This document shows positions 16,841 through 26,567 of a DNA stretch of 54,924 bases, piece by piece; within the stretch, counting starts at the first letter, position 1, and every line of letters starts with the position of its first letter. The translations under genes were made by a program, and so were the position numbers. The stretch spans positions 1 to 54,924 of the forward strand of contig JAKPXD010000009.1 in the NCBI GenBank assembly GCA_029570385.1. Reading direction: 5' to 3'. The notes below the pieces were generated by a model. The model had not been told where the DNA came from and did no database searches. It saw only the letters and a list, made by a program, of their open reading frames with translations. The DNA comes from a bacterium (lineage in GTDB: Bacteria; Patescibacteriota; Patescibacteriia; Patescibacteriales; Patescibacteriaceae).

Positions 16841-18007
16841 ATGCAAAAAACCAAATCAACCTTCTATCTGATTTACGGATTGGTCTTCATAACTGCCTTA
16901 ATTGACGCCATGGTTGGCTATGTCCAATCGTCTTTCTTGAATCAATTTTTACCACTAGAATATATTGGTCTATTCTGGTCGCTAGTAACAATTATCACGA
17001 TCGCCATCTCATTTATATATCCTCGTTTAGCCCGCCGCTATTCTACTTACCGGTTGATGATTATTACTTACTTCTTAGCTGTGGCCGCCAACTTTATTAT
17101 ATCTTCAGAAACAACCACCTGGCTGATTTTAGTTTCATTTATTGTTCGTTATCTATCCATTGTTTTTATTTTTGTTAACATGGATGTCTTATTAGAAAAT
17201 ATTTCTGACGATGGCTGCACTGGAGTTATCCGCACCAAATATCTGACAGCCATGAATGCTGCTTGGTTGATTTCACCATTAATTATGGGCTACTTAGTCG
17301 GCGCTGATAATAATTATCAACGAATTTATTATATCGGTGGACTTTTAATGTTGCCGGCCTTATTCCTAATAATCACTCGGCGCCGTCAGTTTATTGACGC
17401 CAAAAATCGCTATCGCCAGCAAGATGCCGCTATAACGATTAATCAACTACTGGGCCATCGCGATCGGCGCGGTATTTTTTTATCGTCCTTAACTTTACAA
17501 TTCTTTTATAGCCTAATGAGTCTTTATATACCGATTTATCTACACCAACACCTCGGACTGAGCTGGTCCACATTAAGTATTATCTTTACTTTCATGTTGC
17601 TGCCATTCGTTATAATTCAAATGCCGGCCGGCCTTTTAGCCGATCGTTTTTTTGGCGAAAAAGAAATGCTGACTATCGGCAACCTAATAATGATCATTGC
17701 TGTTGTTGGTATTATTTTTACAAAAACTGCCAACCCATTTGTTTGGGGTTTTCTATTATTTTTTAGTCGCGTCGGCGCTGCCTTGGCCGAAAGTATGCAT
17801 GAAACTTACTTTTTCAAAAAAGTTGGAAGCCGCGATATGGCTGTTATTAATCTTTATCGACAAAACAAACCGATTGGCTGGCTAATCGCCTCGCTGGCCG
17901 CCTTTATCACCTTAAGTTTTTTACCGCTAAAATCAATATTTATCGTTTTATTCGCTGGATTAGTCATCGGTTTGATACCGATTATCTATATCCGTGACAC
18001 TCGCTAA
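16841..18007 (+). CDS. Major facilitator superfamily transporter
   Basis: 388 residues with about 12 hydrophobic segments in two halves. The loop between helices 2 and 3 reads YPRLARRYSTYRL and that between helices 8 and 9 reads GLLADRFFGEKEML, both variants of the MFS motif A (GxLaDrxGrk). Substrate cannot be told; the family covers drug, sugar and metabolite carriers. Its stop at 18007 abuts the convergent rarA stop at 18008 with no room for a terminator, so the two messages must overlap. Confidence 0.85.
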   Translation: MQKTKSTFYLIYGLVFITALIDAMVGYVQSSFLNQFLPLEYIGLFWSLVTIITIAISFIYPRLARRYSTYRLMIITYFLAVAANFIISSETTTWLILVSFIVRYLSIVFIFVNMDVLLENISDDGCTGVIRTKYLTAMNAAWLISPLIMGYLVGADNNYQRIYYIGGLLMLPALFLIITRRRQFIDAKNRYRQQDAAITINQLLGHRDRRGIFLSSLTLQFFYSLMSLYIPIYLHQHLGLSWSTLSIIFTFMLLPFVIIQMPAGLLADRFFGEKEMLTIGNLIMIIAVVGIIFTKTANPFVWGFLLFFSRVGAALAESMHETYFFKKVGSRDMAVINLYRQNKPIGWLIASLAAFITLSFLPLKSIFIVLFAGLVIGLIPIIYIRDTR

Positions 18008-19198
18008 CTAAGCCAAATAATTCTTGGCTGGCAATTTGTCCGGCCAATAGCTCTGACCATCATCGCTTTCCAGCGGCGTATATTTATAATTCTTGCCATA
18101 GCCCATTTCTTTGGCCAATTTAGTGCTCGCATTGAGTAAATGCAACGGCACCGGCAAAGCGCCAAACTGATTAACATCAGCAGCCGCTCGCTGATAAGCT
18201 TGGTAGGCGGCAATACTCTTAGGTGATTTAGCTAAATAAATAACTGCCTGAGTTAAGACAACTTTACACTCCGGCAAACCAATCTGCCGGCAAGCTTCAA
18301 AACAACTAGTCGCCAACAATAAAGCTGTATTGTTAGCTAGTCCAATATCTTCACTAGCAAAACGAACTAAACGACGGGCGATATACAAAGGATCCTCACC
18401 CGACTCTAACATTCTAACCAACCAATAAACAGCCGCGCTAGCATCGTTGCCTCGTAAGCTTTTGTGCAGGGCGGATATCAAATGATAGCGTTCATCACCG
18501 GCTTGATTATAACTAAAAACAATCTGTCGGCTAATTTTATTGACAACTTCTAAATTTATTTCCGAACTGATTTTAGCGGCTGCTTCCAATAGATTAAGGG
18601 ATAATCGAGCATCACCATCGGCAATCTGAGCGATTCTGGCTAAAGCCGACGGATCGGCCTTGATATTTAATTTTCCCAAACCGCATTGCTTGTCTTTTAA
18701 GGCTCTTTCTAAAAGATTGATAATATCGTCAGCAGTCAATTGCTGAAAAATAACCACCTGGCAACGCGACAATAAGGCGGCATTGACTGAAAAACTAGGG
18801 TTTTCGGTGGTGGCGCCAATCAAAATAATTGTGCCGTCTTCCACATATGGCAATAATGCATCCTGTTGGCCGCGATTCCAGCGATGAATTTCGTCAACTA
18901 AGAGAATAGTCGGCTTATTGGCAATCTGGTTGCCCCTGGCTTGATCAATAACTTGCCGTAATTCTTTCAAACCACTGGTTACGGCTGACAAAGCGATAAA
19001 GTCAGCCTCCAAACTATTAGCCAATATTTTGGCCAAGGTTGTCTTACCGCAACCTGGCGGCCCCCAAAATAATAATGATGGTAAGTGTTGTTTAATTATT
19101 GCCTGACGCAAGAATGAGTCCGGACCGATAATTTCGGCTTGGCCGACAAAATTATCTAAATTATTCGGTCGCATGGCGCTAGCTAATGGTTCCGACAT
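18008..19198 (-). CDS. rarA: Replication-associated recombination ATPase RarA/MgsA
   Basis: 396 residues of the AAA+ RarA/MgsA/WRNIP1 family, which acts at stalled replication forks. The N-terminal phrase MRPNNLDNFVGQAEIIGP is characteristic. Walker A is GPPGCGKTTLAK near residue 48, Walker B is ILLVDEIHRWNRGQQDALLPYVE, and sensor 1 is LIGATTENPSF. The C-terminal half (SALHKSLRGNDASAAVYWLVRMLESGEDPLYIARR, given in part) matches the tetramerisation domain. It is full length. Confidence 0.95.
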   Translation of the reverse strand: MSEPLASAMRPNNLDNFVGQAEIIGPDSFLRQAIIKQHLPSLLFWGPPGCGKTTLAKILANSLEADFIALSAVTSGLKELRQVIDQARGNQIANKPTILLVDEIHRWNRGQQDALLPYVEDGTIILIGATTENPSFSVNAALLSRCQVVIFQQLTADDIINLLERALKDKQCGLGKLNIKADPSALARIAQIADGDARLSLNLLEAAAKISSEINLEVVNKISRQIVFSYNQAGDERYHLISALHKSLRGNDASAAVYWLVRMLESGEDPLYIARRLVRFASEDIGLANNTALLLATSCFEACRQIGLPECKVVLTQAVIYLAKSPKSIAAYQAYQRAAADVNQFGALPVPLHLLNASTKLAKEMGYGKNYKYTPLESDDGQSYWPDKLPAKNYLA

Positions 19199-19211
19199 AA
19201 ATCAATTTTAT

Positions 19212-19241
19212 TTGTCAGATTAAAAGTTTTTTTGCTACAAT
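19212..19241 (+). promoter_or_regulatory. Promoter giving a nearly leaderless Nramp-type mRNA
   Basis: TTGTCA (19212-19217), 18-nt spacer, TACAAT (19236-19241). The predicted start is about 19248, only one or two bases before the ATG at 19250; an upstream in-frame TTG at 19232 lies inside the -10 region and cannot be used. Confidence 0.65.
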
Positions 19242-19249
19242 CTTATTGT

Positions 19250-20632
19250 ATGACGACTAAATCTTTTCCGCAACCTATTTCTTTTATCAAAATGCTCGGG
19301 CCAAGTTTTATTATTCTGGCTCTTGGACTTGGTTCGGGCGAAGTTATTTTGTGGCCATATTTAGCTGCTAACTATGGTCTCGGCATTATCTGGGGCGCTT
19401 TGCTAGGACTGACTTGCCAATATTTTATCAATATGGAAATTGAACGCTACGCCCTGGTTAAAGGCGAAAGCGTTTTTAGCGGTTTGGCCAGATTATGGCA
19501 TTGGGTACCCTACTGGTTTATTTTATCAACTTTTATCGGTTGGGCACTGCCCGGCATTGCCGCTGCCAGCGCTCAAATCTTTGGTCACTTGCTTGGCATT
19601 CAAAATTTTCGCTGGCTAGCGATTGGCATCTTGCTATTAATTGGAGCTGTTCTGACCTTTAATCAAAGTGTCTATAAAACGCTAGAGAAGATAACTAAAA
19701 CAATACTCCTGGTGGGTATACCGTGCTTGCTGATATTAGTAATATTTTTAGCTAAACCGACTGATTGGTCAGCCTTGTTCCAAGGCTTATTAGGTTATGG
19801 CCATAATTATCGCTGGTTACCATCCGGTGTCAGTTTAATCACCTTTTTAGCTGCTTTCGCTTATGCCGGAGCCGGCGGCAATCTCAATCTATCCCAATCG
19901 ATTTATATTAAAGACAAAGGCTACGGCATGGGTCGCTATGCTCAAAAACTGAGCGGCTTATTTAATATTAATCAAACTCAAACTATCAATTTATCGGGCA
20001 CTGATTTTGTTGTTAATCAAACCAATCTACGGCGTTTCCGTCAGTGGTGGAAGCGTATCAGTTTAGAACATTTATTAGTATTTTGGTTACTCGGGTTTTT
20101 ATCAATGGCTCTATTAATGATTCTATCTTATAGCACCACTTATGGTCTTAGCGGCAATTTGTCTGGTTTAAATTTTATCCTCGCCGAAGGACGCTTAATT
20201 GGTCAAGCGACCGCGCCACTAGTTGGCAGCGCCTTCCTGGTCTTATTAGGTTTAATGCTCGCCCAAACTCAGCTAGGTGTTCTGGATTCCACTTCCCGTA
20301 TTATGTCAGAAAATGCCGCTTTACTTAAATTGCAAAATAACCCGGATAAACAGCTAAATCTATCTAAAATCTATTATCGTTTTCTGTGGGGGCAAATTGT
20401 TTTTGGTATTAGTCTCTTCCTGCTTAATTTTTATGAGCCAAAACAACTCATCGTCGCCGGGGCTATTGTTAACGCTCTAGCAATGTTTGTCCATATCGCT
20501 TTAGTTAATATCGGCAATTGGAAAACATTACCACCAGCCACCCAACCTGGCTGGCCAAGACGGATTATTATTTTAGTAATCTTTCTACTCTTTGCCGCCT
20601 TCGGCTTTATTACTCTCAAAAGCTATCTATAA
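19250..20632 (+). CDS. Nramp-related metal ion transporter
   Basis: 460 residues with about 11-12 membrane segments, of the Nramp superfamily (COG1914). The region that in classical Nramp reads DPGN in helix 1 is here GLGSGEVILWPYLAANYG, the variant of Nramp-related proteins lacking the canonical metal-binding Asp-Asn pair, and helix 6 contains AFAYAGAGGNLNLSQS in place of the MPH motif. Mn/Fe transport is therefore doubtful; Mg or another substrate is possible. The start is set at 19250 by the promoter. Confidence 0.8.
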   Translation: MTTKSFPQPISFIKMLGPSFIILALGLGSGEVILWPYLAANYGLGIIWGALLGLTCQYFINMEIERYALVKGESVFSGLARLWHWVPYWFILSTFIGWALPGIAAASAQIFGHLLGIQNFRWLAIGILLLIGAVLTFNQSVYKTLEKITKTILLVGIPCLLILVIFLAKPTDWSALFQGLLGYGHNYRWLPSGVSLITFLAAFAYAGAGGNLNLSQSIYIKDKGYGMGRYAQKLSGLFNINQTQTINLSGTDFVVNQTNLRRFRQWWKRISLEHLLVFWLLGFLSMALLMILSYSTTYGLSGNLSGLNFILAEGRLIGQATAPLVGSAFLVLLGLMLAQTQLGVLDSTSRIMSENAALLKLQNNPDKQLNLSKIYYRFLWGQIVFGISLFLLNFYEPKQLIVAGAIVNALAMFVHIALVNIGNWKTLPPATQPGWPRRIIILVIFLLFAAFGFITLKSYL

Positions 20633-21862
20633 TTATTCGGCCCTGAGCGCCTCCACCGGATCCAATTGAGCCGCTTTTTGTGCCGGTCTAATACCAAATA
20701 ACAAGCCGCAAGCTAAAGAAAAAATAATAGCTGTGATAACGCCCGACCAGGGTATGGTAAAATGCCAGACTAACCCTACATAATTAGCCGCCAAACTCAA
20801 AATCCAAGCCATGATCAATCCAAAAATAATGCCAATCAGTGACCCCCAAATGGTAATTAAAATTGATTCCACCAAAAATTGGCTGACAATATCCCGATAA
20901 GTCGCTCCCAAAGCCTTGCGCAGACCAATCTCCGGCGTGCGCTCGGATACGGTGACATACATAATATTCATAATACCAACTCCACCGACGATTAAAGAAA
21001 TAACCACAATTGCCAACAACAACCAAGTAATTGTGTTAGTTACCGTGTTTAGGGTCTTTAATAATTCCTCCATAGTTGTTACCAAGAAATCGTCCTTATC
21101 TGGGTCAGTAATATTATGTCTTTCGCGCATTAATAATTTTATTTCTTCAGCGGTATCATCGGCTCGAGAAACGTCATTAAGTTGATGCATCAAATATAGG
21201 ACATGATCCACCCCTAAAATTCTTTTCTGCAAGGTTTTTAATGGTAAATAAACAGTGTTATCAAAATCAATCATACTAACCGCACCACCCCGCTCCTCAA
21301 GCACGCCAATAACTTGAAACTTGCCATTGCCAATCTTAATCCACTGGCCGACGGCTGGCTGATTATTAAATAATTCTTGACGCAATTTATAACCAAGAAC
21401 GGCCACCATCGCCTGACCGCGATCTTCTTCGGCCGTAAAAAAACGACCTTCAATCGGCTGACTTTTCTTATCAATATCGGTGTAGGTTGCACTGACACCA
21501 AATAAAAAAACTCTTTTATTTTGACTTTGCCAGCTAACCTTTTGTTGACCAAAGATAGCGCCATAACTATACTTAACATTCTCCAGCCGATCAATCGCCT
21601 CCATATCGCTGGTCTTGAGCGTGGTGACTTGAGCTGACGGTGTGGTATTTTTCTTGGTTGGTGTCTTGGCTTCAGTTTCAATGATATCTGTGCCATAAGC
21701 GGCTACTTCGCCAACAACCAAACTTTTAATACCCTCACCAGCGGCAAAAACAACCACAATGGCCGCTACTCCAATGATAATACCTAGAACTGTCAAGCTG
21801 GTTCGCAAAAGATTTAAGCGCAATGATCGGATGGCTAATTGTAGGGCTGTCTGTAATCGCAT
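20633..21862 (-). CDS. MacB-type ABC permease (second of a pair)
   Basis: About 409 residues with MacB/FtsX topology: one N-terminal helix (TSLTVLGIIIGVAAIVVVFAA), a large extracytoplasmic MacB core domain, then three C-terminal helices containing GGVGIMNIMYVTVSERTPEIG and ending with the family phrase RPAQKAAQLDPVEALRAE. The ATG at 21862 lies 1 nt after the stop of the preceding permease; the frame open to 21886 would overlap that gene. With its sister permease it could form a heterodimeric mechanotransmitter driven by the single ATPase upstream. Confidence 0.88.
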   Translation of the reverse strand: MRLQTALQLAIRSLRLNLLRTSLTVLGIIIGVAAIVVVFAAGEGIKSLVVGEVAAYGTDIIETEAKTPTKKNTTPSAQVTTLKTSDMEAIDRLENVKYSYGAIFGQQKVSWQSQNKRVFLFGVSATYTDIDKKSQPIEGRFFTAEEDRGQAMVAVLGYKLRQELFNNQPAVGQWIKIGNGKFQVIGVLEERGGAVSMIDFDNTVYLPLKTLQKRILGVDHVLYLMHQLNDVSRADDTAEEIKLLMRERHNITDPDKDDFLVTTMEELLKTLNTVTNTITWLLLAIVVISLIVGGVGIMNIMYVTVSERTPEIGLRKALGATYRDIVSQFLVESILITIWGSLIGIIFGLIMAWILSLAANYVGLVWHFTIPWSGVITAIIFSLACGLLFGIRPAQKAAQLDPVEALRAE

Positions 21863-21863
21863 A

Positions 21864-23117
21864 TTATTCGTAACGCAAAGCCTCAATCGGGTCTAGCTGA
21901 CTGGCTCGCCGCGCCGGATAAAGACCGAAAATAACCCCAATGGCTATAGAGATAAATACGGCTAGCAATAAGGCTGACAAAGAAATAATAAAAGACCATT
22001 TATATTCCAATAAATTAGCTACCACCGCCACTAAATAAGAAACGGCGATACCGCTAGCGATACCCAAAAGACCACCAATTAAAGTTAAGCAGACTGATTC
22101 TAATAAAAATTGCCGCAAAATCTGGTTACTGGTTGCTCCGATAGCTTTACGCAAACCAATCTCTCTGGTTCTTTCGGTTACGCTAACTAACAATATATTC
22201 ATGATACCAATACCCCCCACCAGTAATGATAAAGCCGCCATAGCTGCCAAAAAATATTTTAAAGCATCAGTAATGGTAGTAATCATAGCAACGGCATCGC
22301 GAAAACTACGGACAGAAAAATCATCATCAACTGAGTTATCAATGTTGTGCTGTTCACGCAAAGTTTGTCGAGCTTCTTCTAGGGCCTGGTTAATATCGGC
22401 GCCCGGCTTTAATTTAATTCTAATAAAGCTGACATAATCAACACCGGCAATCATCTTTTGGACAAAAATAAGCGGCACAAAAACCTGGTCATCATAATCC
22501 TGAAAGCCCACCTTGCCTCGACTTTTCATTACTCCGATAACCTCGAGGGTCTGATTCTTAATCTTTATCTTTTGCCCTAAAGGATCAGTTGAACCAAATA
22601 ATTCATCGGCTACCGCACTCCCTAATACAGCCACTCGGGCCGCCGAATTGAATTCTTCGTCGGTAAAAAATCTACCCTGCTCCACAGTTCCATTTTCTAC
22701 ATCTAAATAACTGGTAGTTACCCCGTTTAGAGAAACATCGTAATCATTGTTCCGCCAACTGGCATTAATCGGCACCTGATAATAAGCATTAACCGCTTGA
22801 ACATTGGCTATATTCTTAGCCTGCTGTAACGCCTGGGCATCACTATATTTTAAAGTGGTAACCGTAATACCGAAAGCTTGGCTGGGCGGACCATTTTCAT
22901 CGGACTGACCGGGCAAAACAGCGATCAAATCACTACCCAATCCCTCCAACTGATTTAAAATTAAAGACTGAGCGCCAGCACCGACCGACATGATAATAAT
23001 TACTGCGCTAACGCCGATAACGATGCCCAGCATGGTTAAAAAACTGCGGACTTTATTGCTCATTAAAGCCCGCCAAGCTAAAATCAGTGATTGTCTAATG
23101 TCTTCCACTATAACCAT
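21864..23117 (-). CDS. MacB-type ABC permease (first of a pair)
   Basis: 417 residues with the same topology as its neighbour: N-terminal helix (FLTMLGIVIGVSAVIIIMSVGAG), extracytoplasmic core, and three C-terminal helices with GGIGIMNILLVSVTERTREIGLR and a terminal YPARRASQLDPIEALRYE. MacB proteins do not carry substrate through the membrane but transmit ATP hydrolysis to the outside, moving a periplasmic or surface substrate through a membrane-fusion protein. It follows the ATPase stop by 1 nt. Confidence 0.9.
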   Translation of the reverse strand: MVIVEDIRQSLILAWRALMSNKVRSFLTMLGIVIGVSAVIIIMSVGAGAQSLILNQLEGLGSDLIAVLPGQSDENGPPSQAFGITVTTLKYSDAQALQQAKNIANVQAVNAYYQVPINASWRNNDYDVSLNGVTTSYLDVENGTVEQGRFFTDEEFNSAARVAVLGSAVADELFGSTDPLGQKIKIKNQTLEVIGVMKSRGKVGFQDYDDQVFVPLIFVQKMIAGVDYVSFIRIKLKPGADINQALEEARQTLREQHNIDNSVDDDFSVRSFRDAVAMITTITDALKYFLAAMAALSLLVGGIGIMNILLVSVTERTREIGLRKAIGATSNQILRQFLLESVCLTLIGGLLGIASGIAVSYLVAVVANLLEYKWSFIISLSALLLAVFISIAIGVIFGLYPARRASQLDPIEALRYE

Positions 23118-23118
23118 T

Positions 23119-23844
23119 TTATTTTAAAACCTGTCCCTGACTAGCTAAACGCTGCTGTGGCACCAACTCGTCACTAACCAGCTGGCCATCGCGAATCCGA
23201 ATAATTCGCTGAGCATGCTCCGCGGTAAAAGTTTCATGAGTCACCAAAATAATTGTTTTACCTTGTTGGTTAAGCTCCTGCAAAATCTGCATTACCTGAT
23301 TGCCGGACTTAGAATCAAGATTGCCAGTCGGTTCATCAGCAAAAATAACCTCTGGATCGTTAACTAGTGCCCGGGCAATAGCGACTCGCTGCTTTTCGCC
23401 GCCAGATATCTGGTTAGTAAAATAATGTAGCCGATGTCCCAGGCCAACGCTTTCTAAAACCGCAGTGGCTCGTTCATCCATTCGTTCCTTGTCTTTAGAA
23501 TAAAGCAACGGTAGCTTAACATTATCCAAGACACTGGTTCTGGTTAACAAATTAAAAGCCTGAAAAACAAAACCAATATCATGATTACGCAAAGCCGCTA
23601 ATTGATCGTCAGATAATTCAGTAGTATTGTGGTGATTAAATAAATATTGGCCACTGGTTGGCCGATCTAACAAGCCTAAAATATGCATTAAGGTTGACTT
23701 GCCAGAGCCGGATGGGCCCATGATTGAAATAAATTCGCCGCGATTAATGGTGAAATTGATGTCTTTCAAAACATTAGTGACCACATCGCCACTTTGATAA
23801 ATTTTGTCTAGATGTTGTAGTTCAATCAAAGGATAATTAACCAT
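23119..23844 (-). CDS. MacB/LolD-type ABC ATPase
   Basis: 241 residues from the ATG at 23844, which sits 7 nt after the fusion-protein stop; a frame open to 23961 overlaps that gene and is not credible. Walker A is GPSGSGKST, the signature is [15 protein letters not shown] (ISGGE in place of LSGGQ), Walker B is [13 protein letters not shown] and the H-loop is LVTHE. It would power the two permeases downstream. Confidence 0.94.
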   Translation of the reverse strand: MVNYPLIELQHLDKIYQSGDVVTNVLKDINFTINRGEFISIMGPSGSGKSTLMHILGLLDRPTSGQYLFNHHNTTELSDDQLAALRNHDIGFVFQAFNLLTRTSVLDNVKLPLLYSKDKERMDERATAVLESVGLGHRLHYFTNQISGGEKQRVAIARALVNDPEVIFADEPTGNLDSKSGNQVMQILQELNQQGKTIILVTHETFTAEHAQRIIRIRDGQLVSDELVPQQRLASQGQVLK

Positions 23845-23851
23845 GGCTTTG

Positions 23852-25801
23852 TTATTGCTTATCAGCGGCGGTCTTTGGGTATTTAATAAAAGTAACCACC
23901 TGATCACCAGGCTGAACGCCACCAAGAACTTCAACCAACCCCTCGTCACCACGTAGACCAATGGCGGCTGGAATTTCCTGTAGCTTATTGTCTTTGAGAA
24001 TTCGCACTACCTTTACTCCATTATCTTTCTCAACAATAGCGCGACCTGGTATTTTAACAATATTCTCACGCTGATCGGTCGTAATGGTTGTGTTGGCAGT
24101 CATGCCAGCCTTAATCGAAATTTGTCGCGCTTCGGTCAGACTTTTTACTTCCTGTGAATCACTAAAACTGATCTTGACTTTATAATAAACCACATCCTGA
24201 ATAACTGTCTGGGCGGGCTCAATAAAATAAACCTGACCATGAAAAATAGTATCATCGCCAAAAGCATCTAAAGTAATCTCCACTAAATTACCAACTTTAA
24301 TTTTATTAATATCGGCTTCAGTGACATCAACTTCAATATCAAAACTATTATTAACTAAAACCATTATTAAAGCTTTACCAGCAGCTGAAAATTGTTCGCC
24401 AACCTCATAATTAACTTGAGTCACTACGCCATCAAGCGGCGAAAACAAACGGCTATCATCAATTTGTTTTTGCGCGCTAGCTAGATTGGCCTGTGCTTGA
24501 CTGATCTGTCCTTGAGCCAAGGCAATATCAGCCGACCGGGCTGGTGCAGTAATACTAGCTAGCTGAGCTTTAGCCACATCAACAGCCTTATTGGCATTAT
24601 CTAGCTGTGATTGAGCAGTAGATATTTGGCGATCACTGGCCAGCCGCACAGTAGATAAATTATTGGCTGCCGCTAATTTAGCATTCTCCAGAGCTACTCT
24701 GGCTTGTTCTAAACTATCTTGAGCGCTGGCCACAGTTGTTTCGCTATTAGATTGAGCGTTATGATAATTTTGCGCCGCTGTCTCGGCGGCTGTAATAGCT
24801 CCATTAATTTGGCTGCTCTGATTACTGACAATTCCCTTATAGTTATCCAGCTGTCCTTGAGTAAAGTTGTTGCTGGTAATTGTCGCCTCCAACATGGAAT
24901 AGCTATAGTTTATGGCTAAGGCAGTTTGATTCAAAAATTGCTTGGCTTTATTAGCAGCAACAATAAAACTTTGAGTATCGGAGGCGTTTTTGGCCGCACT
25001 GACTGCTTGGCTAACCGCCGCATAATTATCTAGAGCTAGATTGCGCGCCTCTTTGGTTCGTTGTAAGTATGAGCTATCTTTAACGCTTAGCACATATTTA
25101 GCATTATTATCAGTTAAGATAGTATTAATATTATCCAAAGCAATTTTGGCAGCCGCTATTTTATCGCCAAAGATAATTAAACCGGAACTACGACTGTTAT
25201 TAATATTCTGCTGACCGGTTCGTTGAGCATTATCTAAGTTAGTTTGCGCCGTAATCACTGCCTGCTCTTGGACTGTTGGGGTATCGGCGGCACTTGAATA
25301 AAGATCGTTAACCGATTTTTCGGCTTGCTTAATATTTTCCGCCGCCGTTTTTTTAACTTTATCCAATTCAATTTGCGCCATTCGCTGACTACTAATCGCC
25401 TGCTCAACACTAGATCGATTAACAGCAATGGCTTGTTGGCTAGCCCCAGACAATAATTTATTGAGATTAGCTTGAGCAATTTGTAAGCCGGCCTCGGCTT
25501 CGCTTTTACGCAACAATAGCGAGCCATAATCTAATTCGGCCAATAATTGTCCGGCGCTTACCTGGTCGCCGATTTTAACTGGTAAATTATTAATCCGACC
25601 GGCTGATAAAAAATTAAGGGCTAATTCCTTAACTGGTTTAACTGTACCAGTCAAACTAACGGTTTGTTTTAATGATCCGATTTCAGCCGCCACCGTCGTA
25701 TATTGCGGCTGATTTTTCTTCCGCCCCTGCCAAACCACTAAACTAATAATAACAATAACCACTCCTAAAATAATCCACCAAATTTTCTTACGTTTTTTCA
25801 T
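23852..25801 (-). CDS. HlyD/MacA-type membrane-fusion protein
   Basis: 649 residues. One N-terminal membrane anchor (IWWIILGVVIVIISLVVW) is followed by a split biotinyl-lipoyl-like domain (GSLKQTVSLTGTVKPVKELAL, VKIGDQVSAGQLLAEL), a very long Ala/Gln/Asn-rich coiled-coil hairpin of about 350 residues, the second lipoyl half (SRLFSPLDGVVTQVNYEVGEQF) and beta-barrel domains. MacA homologues link an ABC exporter to the exterior. The hairpin is much longer than in E. coli MacA, as if it must reach through a thick envelope. It is the first gene of fusion protein-ATPase-permease-permease. Confidence 0.92.
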   Translation of the reverse strand: MKKRKKIWWIILGVVIVIISLVVWQGRKKNQPQYTTVAAEIGSLKQTVSLTGTVKPVKELALNFLSAGRINNLPVKIGDQVSAGQLLAELDYGSLLLRKSEAEAGLQIAQANLNKLLSGASQQAIAVNRSSVEQAISSQRMAQIELDKVKKTAAENIKQAEKSVNDLYSSAADTPTVQEQAVITAQTNLDNAQRTGQQNINNSRSSGLIIFGDKIAAAKIALDNINTILTDNNAKYVLSVKDSSYLQRTKEARNLALDNYAAVSQAVSAAKNASDTQSFIVAANKAKQFLNQTALAINYSYSMLEATITSNNFTQGQLDNYKGIVSNQSSQINGAITAAETAAQNYHNAQSNSETTVASAQDSLEQARVALENAKLAAANNLSTVRLASDRQISTAQSQLDNANKAVDVAKAQLASITAPARSADIALAQGQISQAQANLASAQKQIDDSRLFSPLDGVVTQVNYEVGEQFSAAGKALIMVLVNNSFDIEVDVTEADINKIKVGNLVEITLDAFGDDTIFHGQVYFIEPAQTVIQDVVYYKVKISFSDSQEVKSLTEARQISIKAGMTANTTITTDQRENIVKIPGRAIVEKDNGVKVVRILKDNKLQEIPAAIGLRGDEGLVEVLGGVQPGDQVVTFIKYPKTAADKQ

Positions 25802-25839
25802 AATAAAGACTTATACTATCCATTAATTTAATAATTTTT

Positions 25840-25869
25840 ATTATAACAAATATCTGCCTAGCCAAACAA
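25840..25869 (-). promoter_or_regulatory. Promoter of the first MacB-type operon
   Basis: Minus strand TTGTTT (25869-25864), 18-nt spacer, TATAAT (25845-25840), about 40 nt before the fusion-protein ATG at 25801. Confidence 0.5.
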
Positions 25870-25873
25870 TCGA

Positions 25874-25900
25874 CAAAAAAACCCCGGGCTACCACCGGGG
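25874..25900 (-). terminator. Terminator of the HNH-like gene
   Basis: CCCCGG (25882-25887) pairs with CCGGGG (25895-25900) around a 7-nt loop, followed on the minus strand by seven T residues. Confidence 0.85.
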
Positions 25901-25906
25901 AAAATT

Positions 25907-26386
25907 TTAAATCAACAACGCCACTAGAGCTTTTTTAACTGGTAGGTAGCAATAATAAAATACCTGTTTGTGCTCAAGCGGCCATTTCTGGTATCTAGTC
26001 AGACAACAACTGACTCTGGGACAATTAATGCAACAATTATCCCAGATTAATTGATTAATTTTATCCCAAGAAACAATGTAGTTTCGGGGTAACCAATTGG
26101 TCATTATCTGACCCAATATTTTTTCTTGCGCCGATCCAGATTGAACCTCCTGCCAATGGCAGCCAAATAAAACCTTCCAGGCCATTTTTTTATTGGCCGT
26201 GTTAAACAGGTCCTCTGGAGTTGTGATCACTTGAGCACAAACTTCTTCCGGCAGTAAATTGTTGAATAGAGTATGCCAGGCATCATGTATTCGCCATGGC
26301 ACTCTTTTGATGTTATCTTTGGACGAGTCACCGCCCCGAGAGCGCGGAATCAGATGATGCACGGTTGACTTGTTACCATTATTCAA
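25907..26386 (-). CDS. HNH-like small protein, function unknown
   Basis: About 159 residues. The N-terminal stretch HHLIPRSRGGDSSKDNI followed by HDAWHTLF resembles the beta-beta-alpha metal core of HNH nucleases (two His, GG turn, Asn, second His), but a final catalytic His is not certain. A cysteine cluster near the C terminus (NCCINCPRVSCC) may bind metal. A perfect AAGGAGG lies 5 nt before a TTG at 26386, so I favour that start over the GTG at 26416. It is monocistronic with its own terminator. A nuclease role is inference from the motif only. Confidence 0.65.
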   Translation of the reverse strand: MNNGNKSTVHHLIPRSRGGDSSKDNIKRVPWRIHDAWHTLFNNLLPEEVCAQVITTPEDLFNTANKKMAWKVLFGCHWQEVQSGSAQEKILGQIMTNWLPRNYIVSWDKINQLIWDNCCINCPRVSCCLTRYQKWPLEHKQVFYYCYLPVKKALVALLI

Positions 26387-26503
26387 AACATCCTCCTTTT
26401 TGATTTTAGTAGTCACAAGGTACTATTTATAAAATAAAACTTTAATCATCTTTTGTAAACCCAATAAAAACTGACTAATATTAAAATAAATCAATCGATC
26501 CTC

Positions 26504-26543
26504 AAAACAGCCGCTTGTTGGCGGCTGTTTTTTTATCTATAAT
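26504..26543 (+). promoter_or_regulatory. Hairpin overlapping the ZIP promoter
   Basis: An 11-bp stem AAAACAGCCGC/GCGGCTGTTTT (26504-26514 and 26521-26531) with a T run looks like a terminator. Its loop TTGTTG (26515-26520) is also a plausible -35 box, 17 nt before TATAAT (26538-26543), giving a start near 26550 and a short leader for the ZIP gene. Confidence 0.55.
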
Positions 26544-26567
26544 ATAGTCAAACCACTTAATCGCTCT

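Noticed and set aside
23845-23961. Longer N terminus of the first ABC ATPase
   Set aside because: It would overlap the fusion-protein gene by over 100 nt and adds no family sequence; the ATG at 23844 is placed normally.
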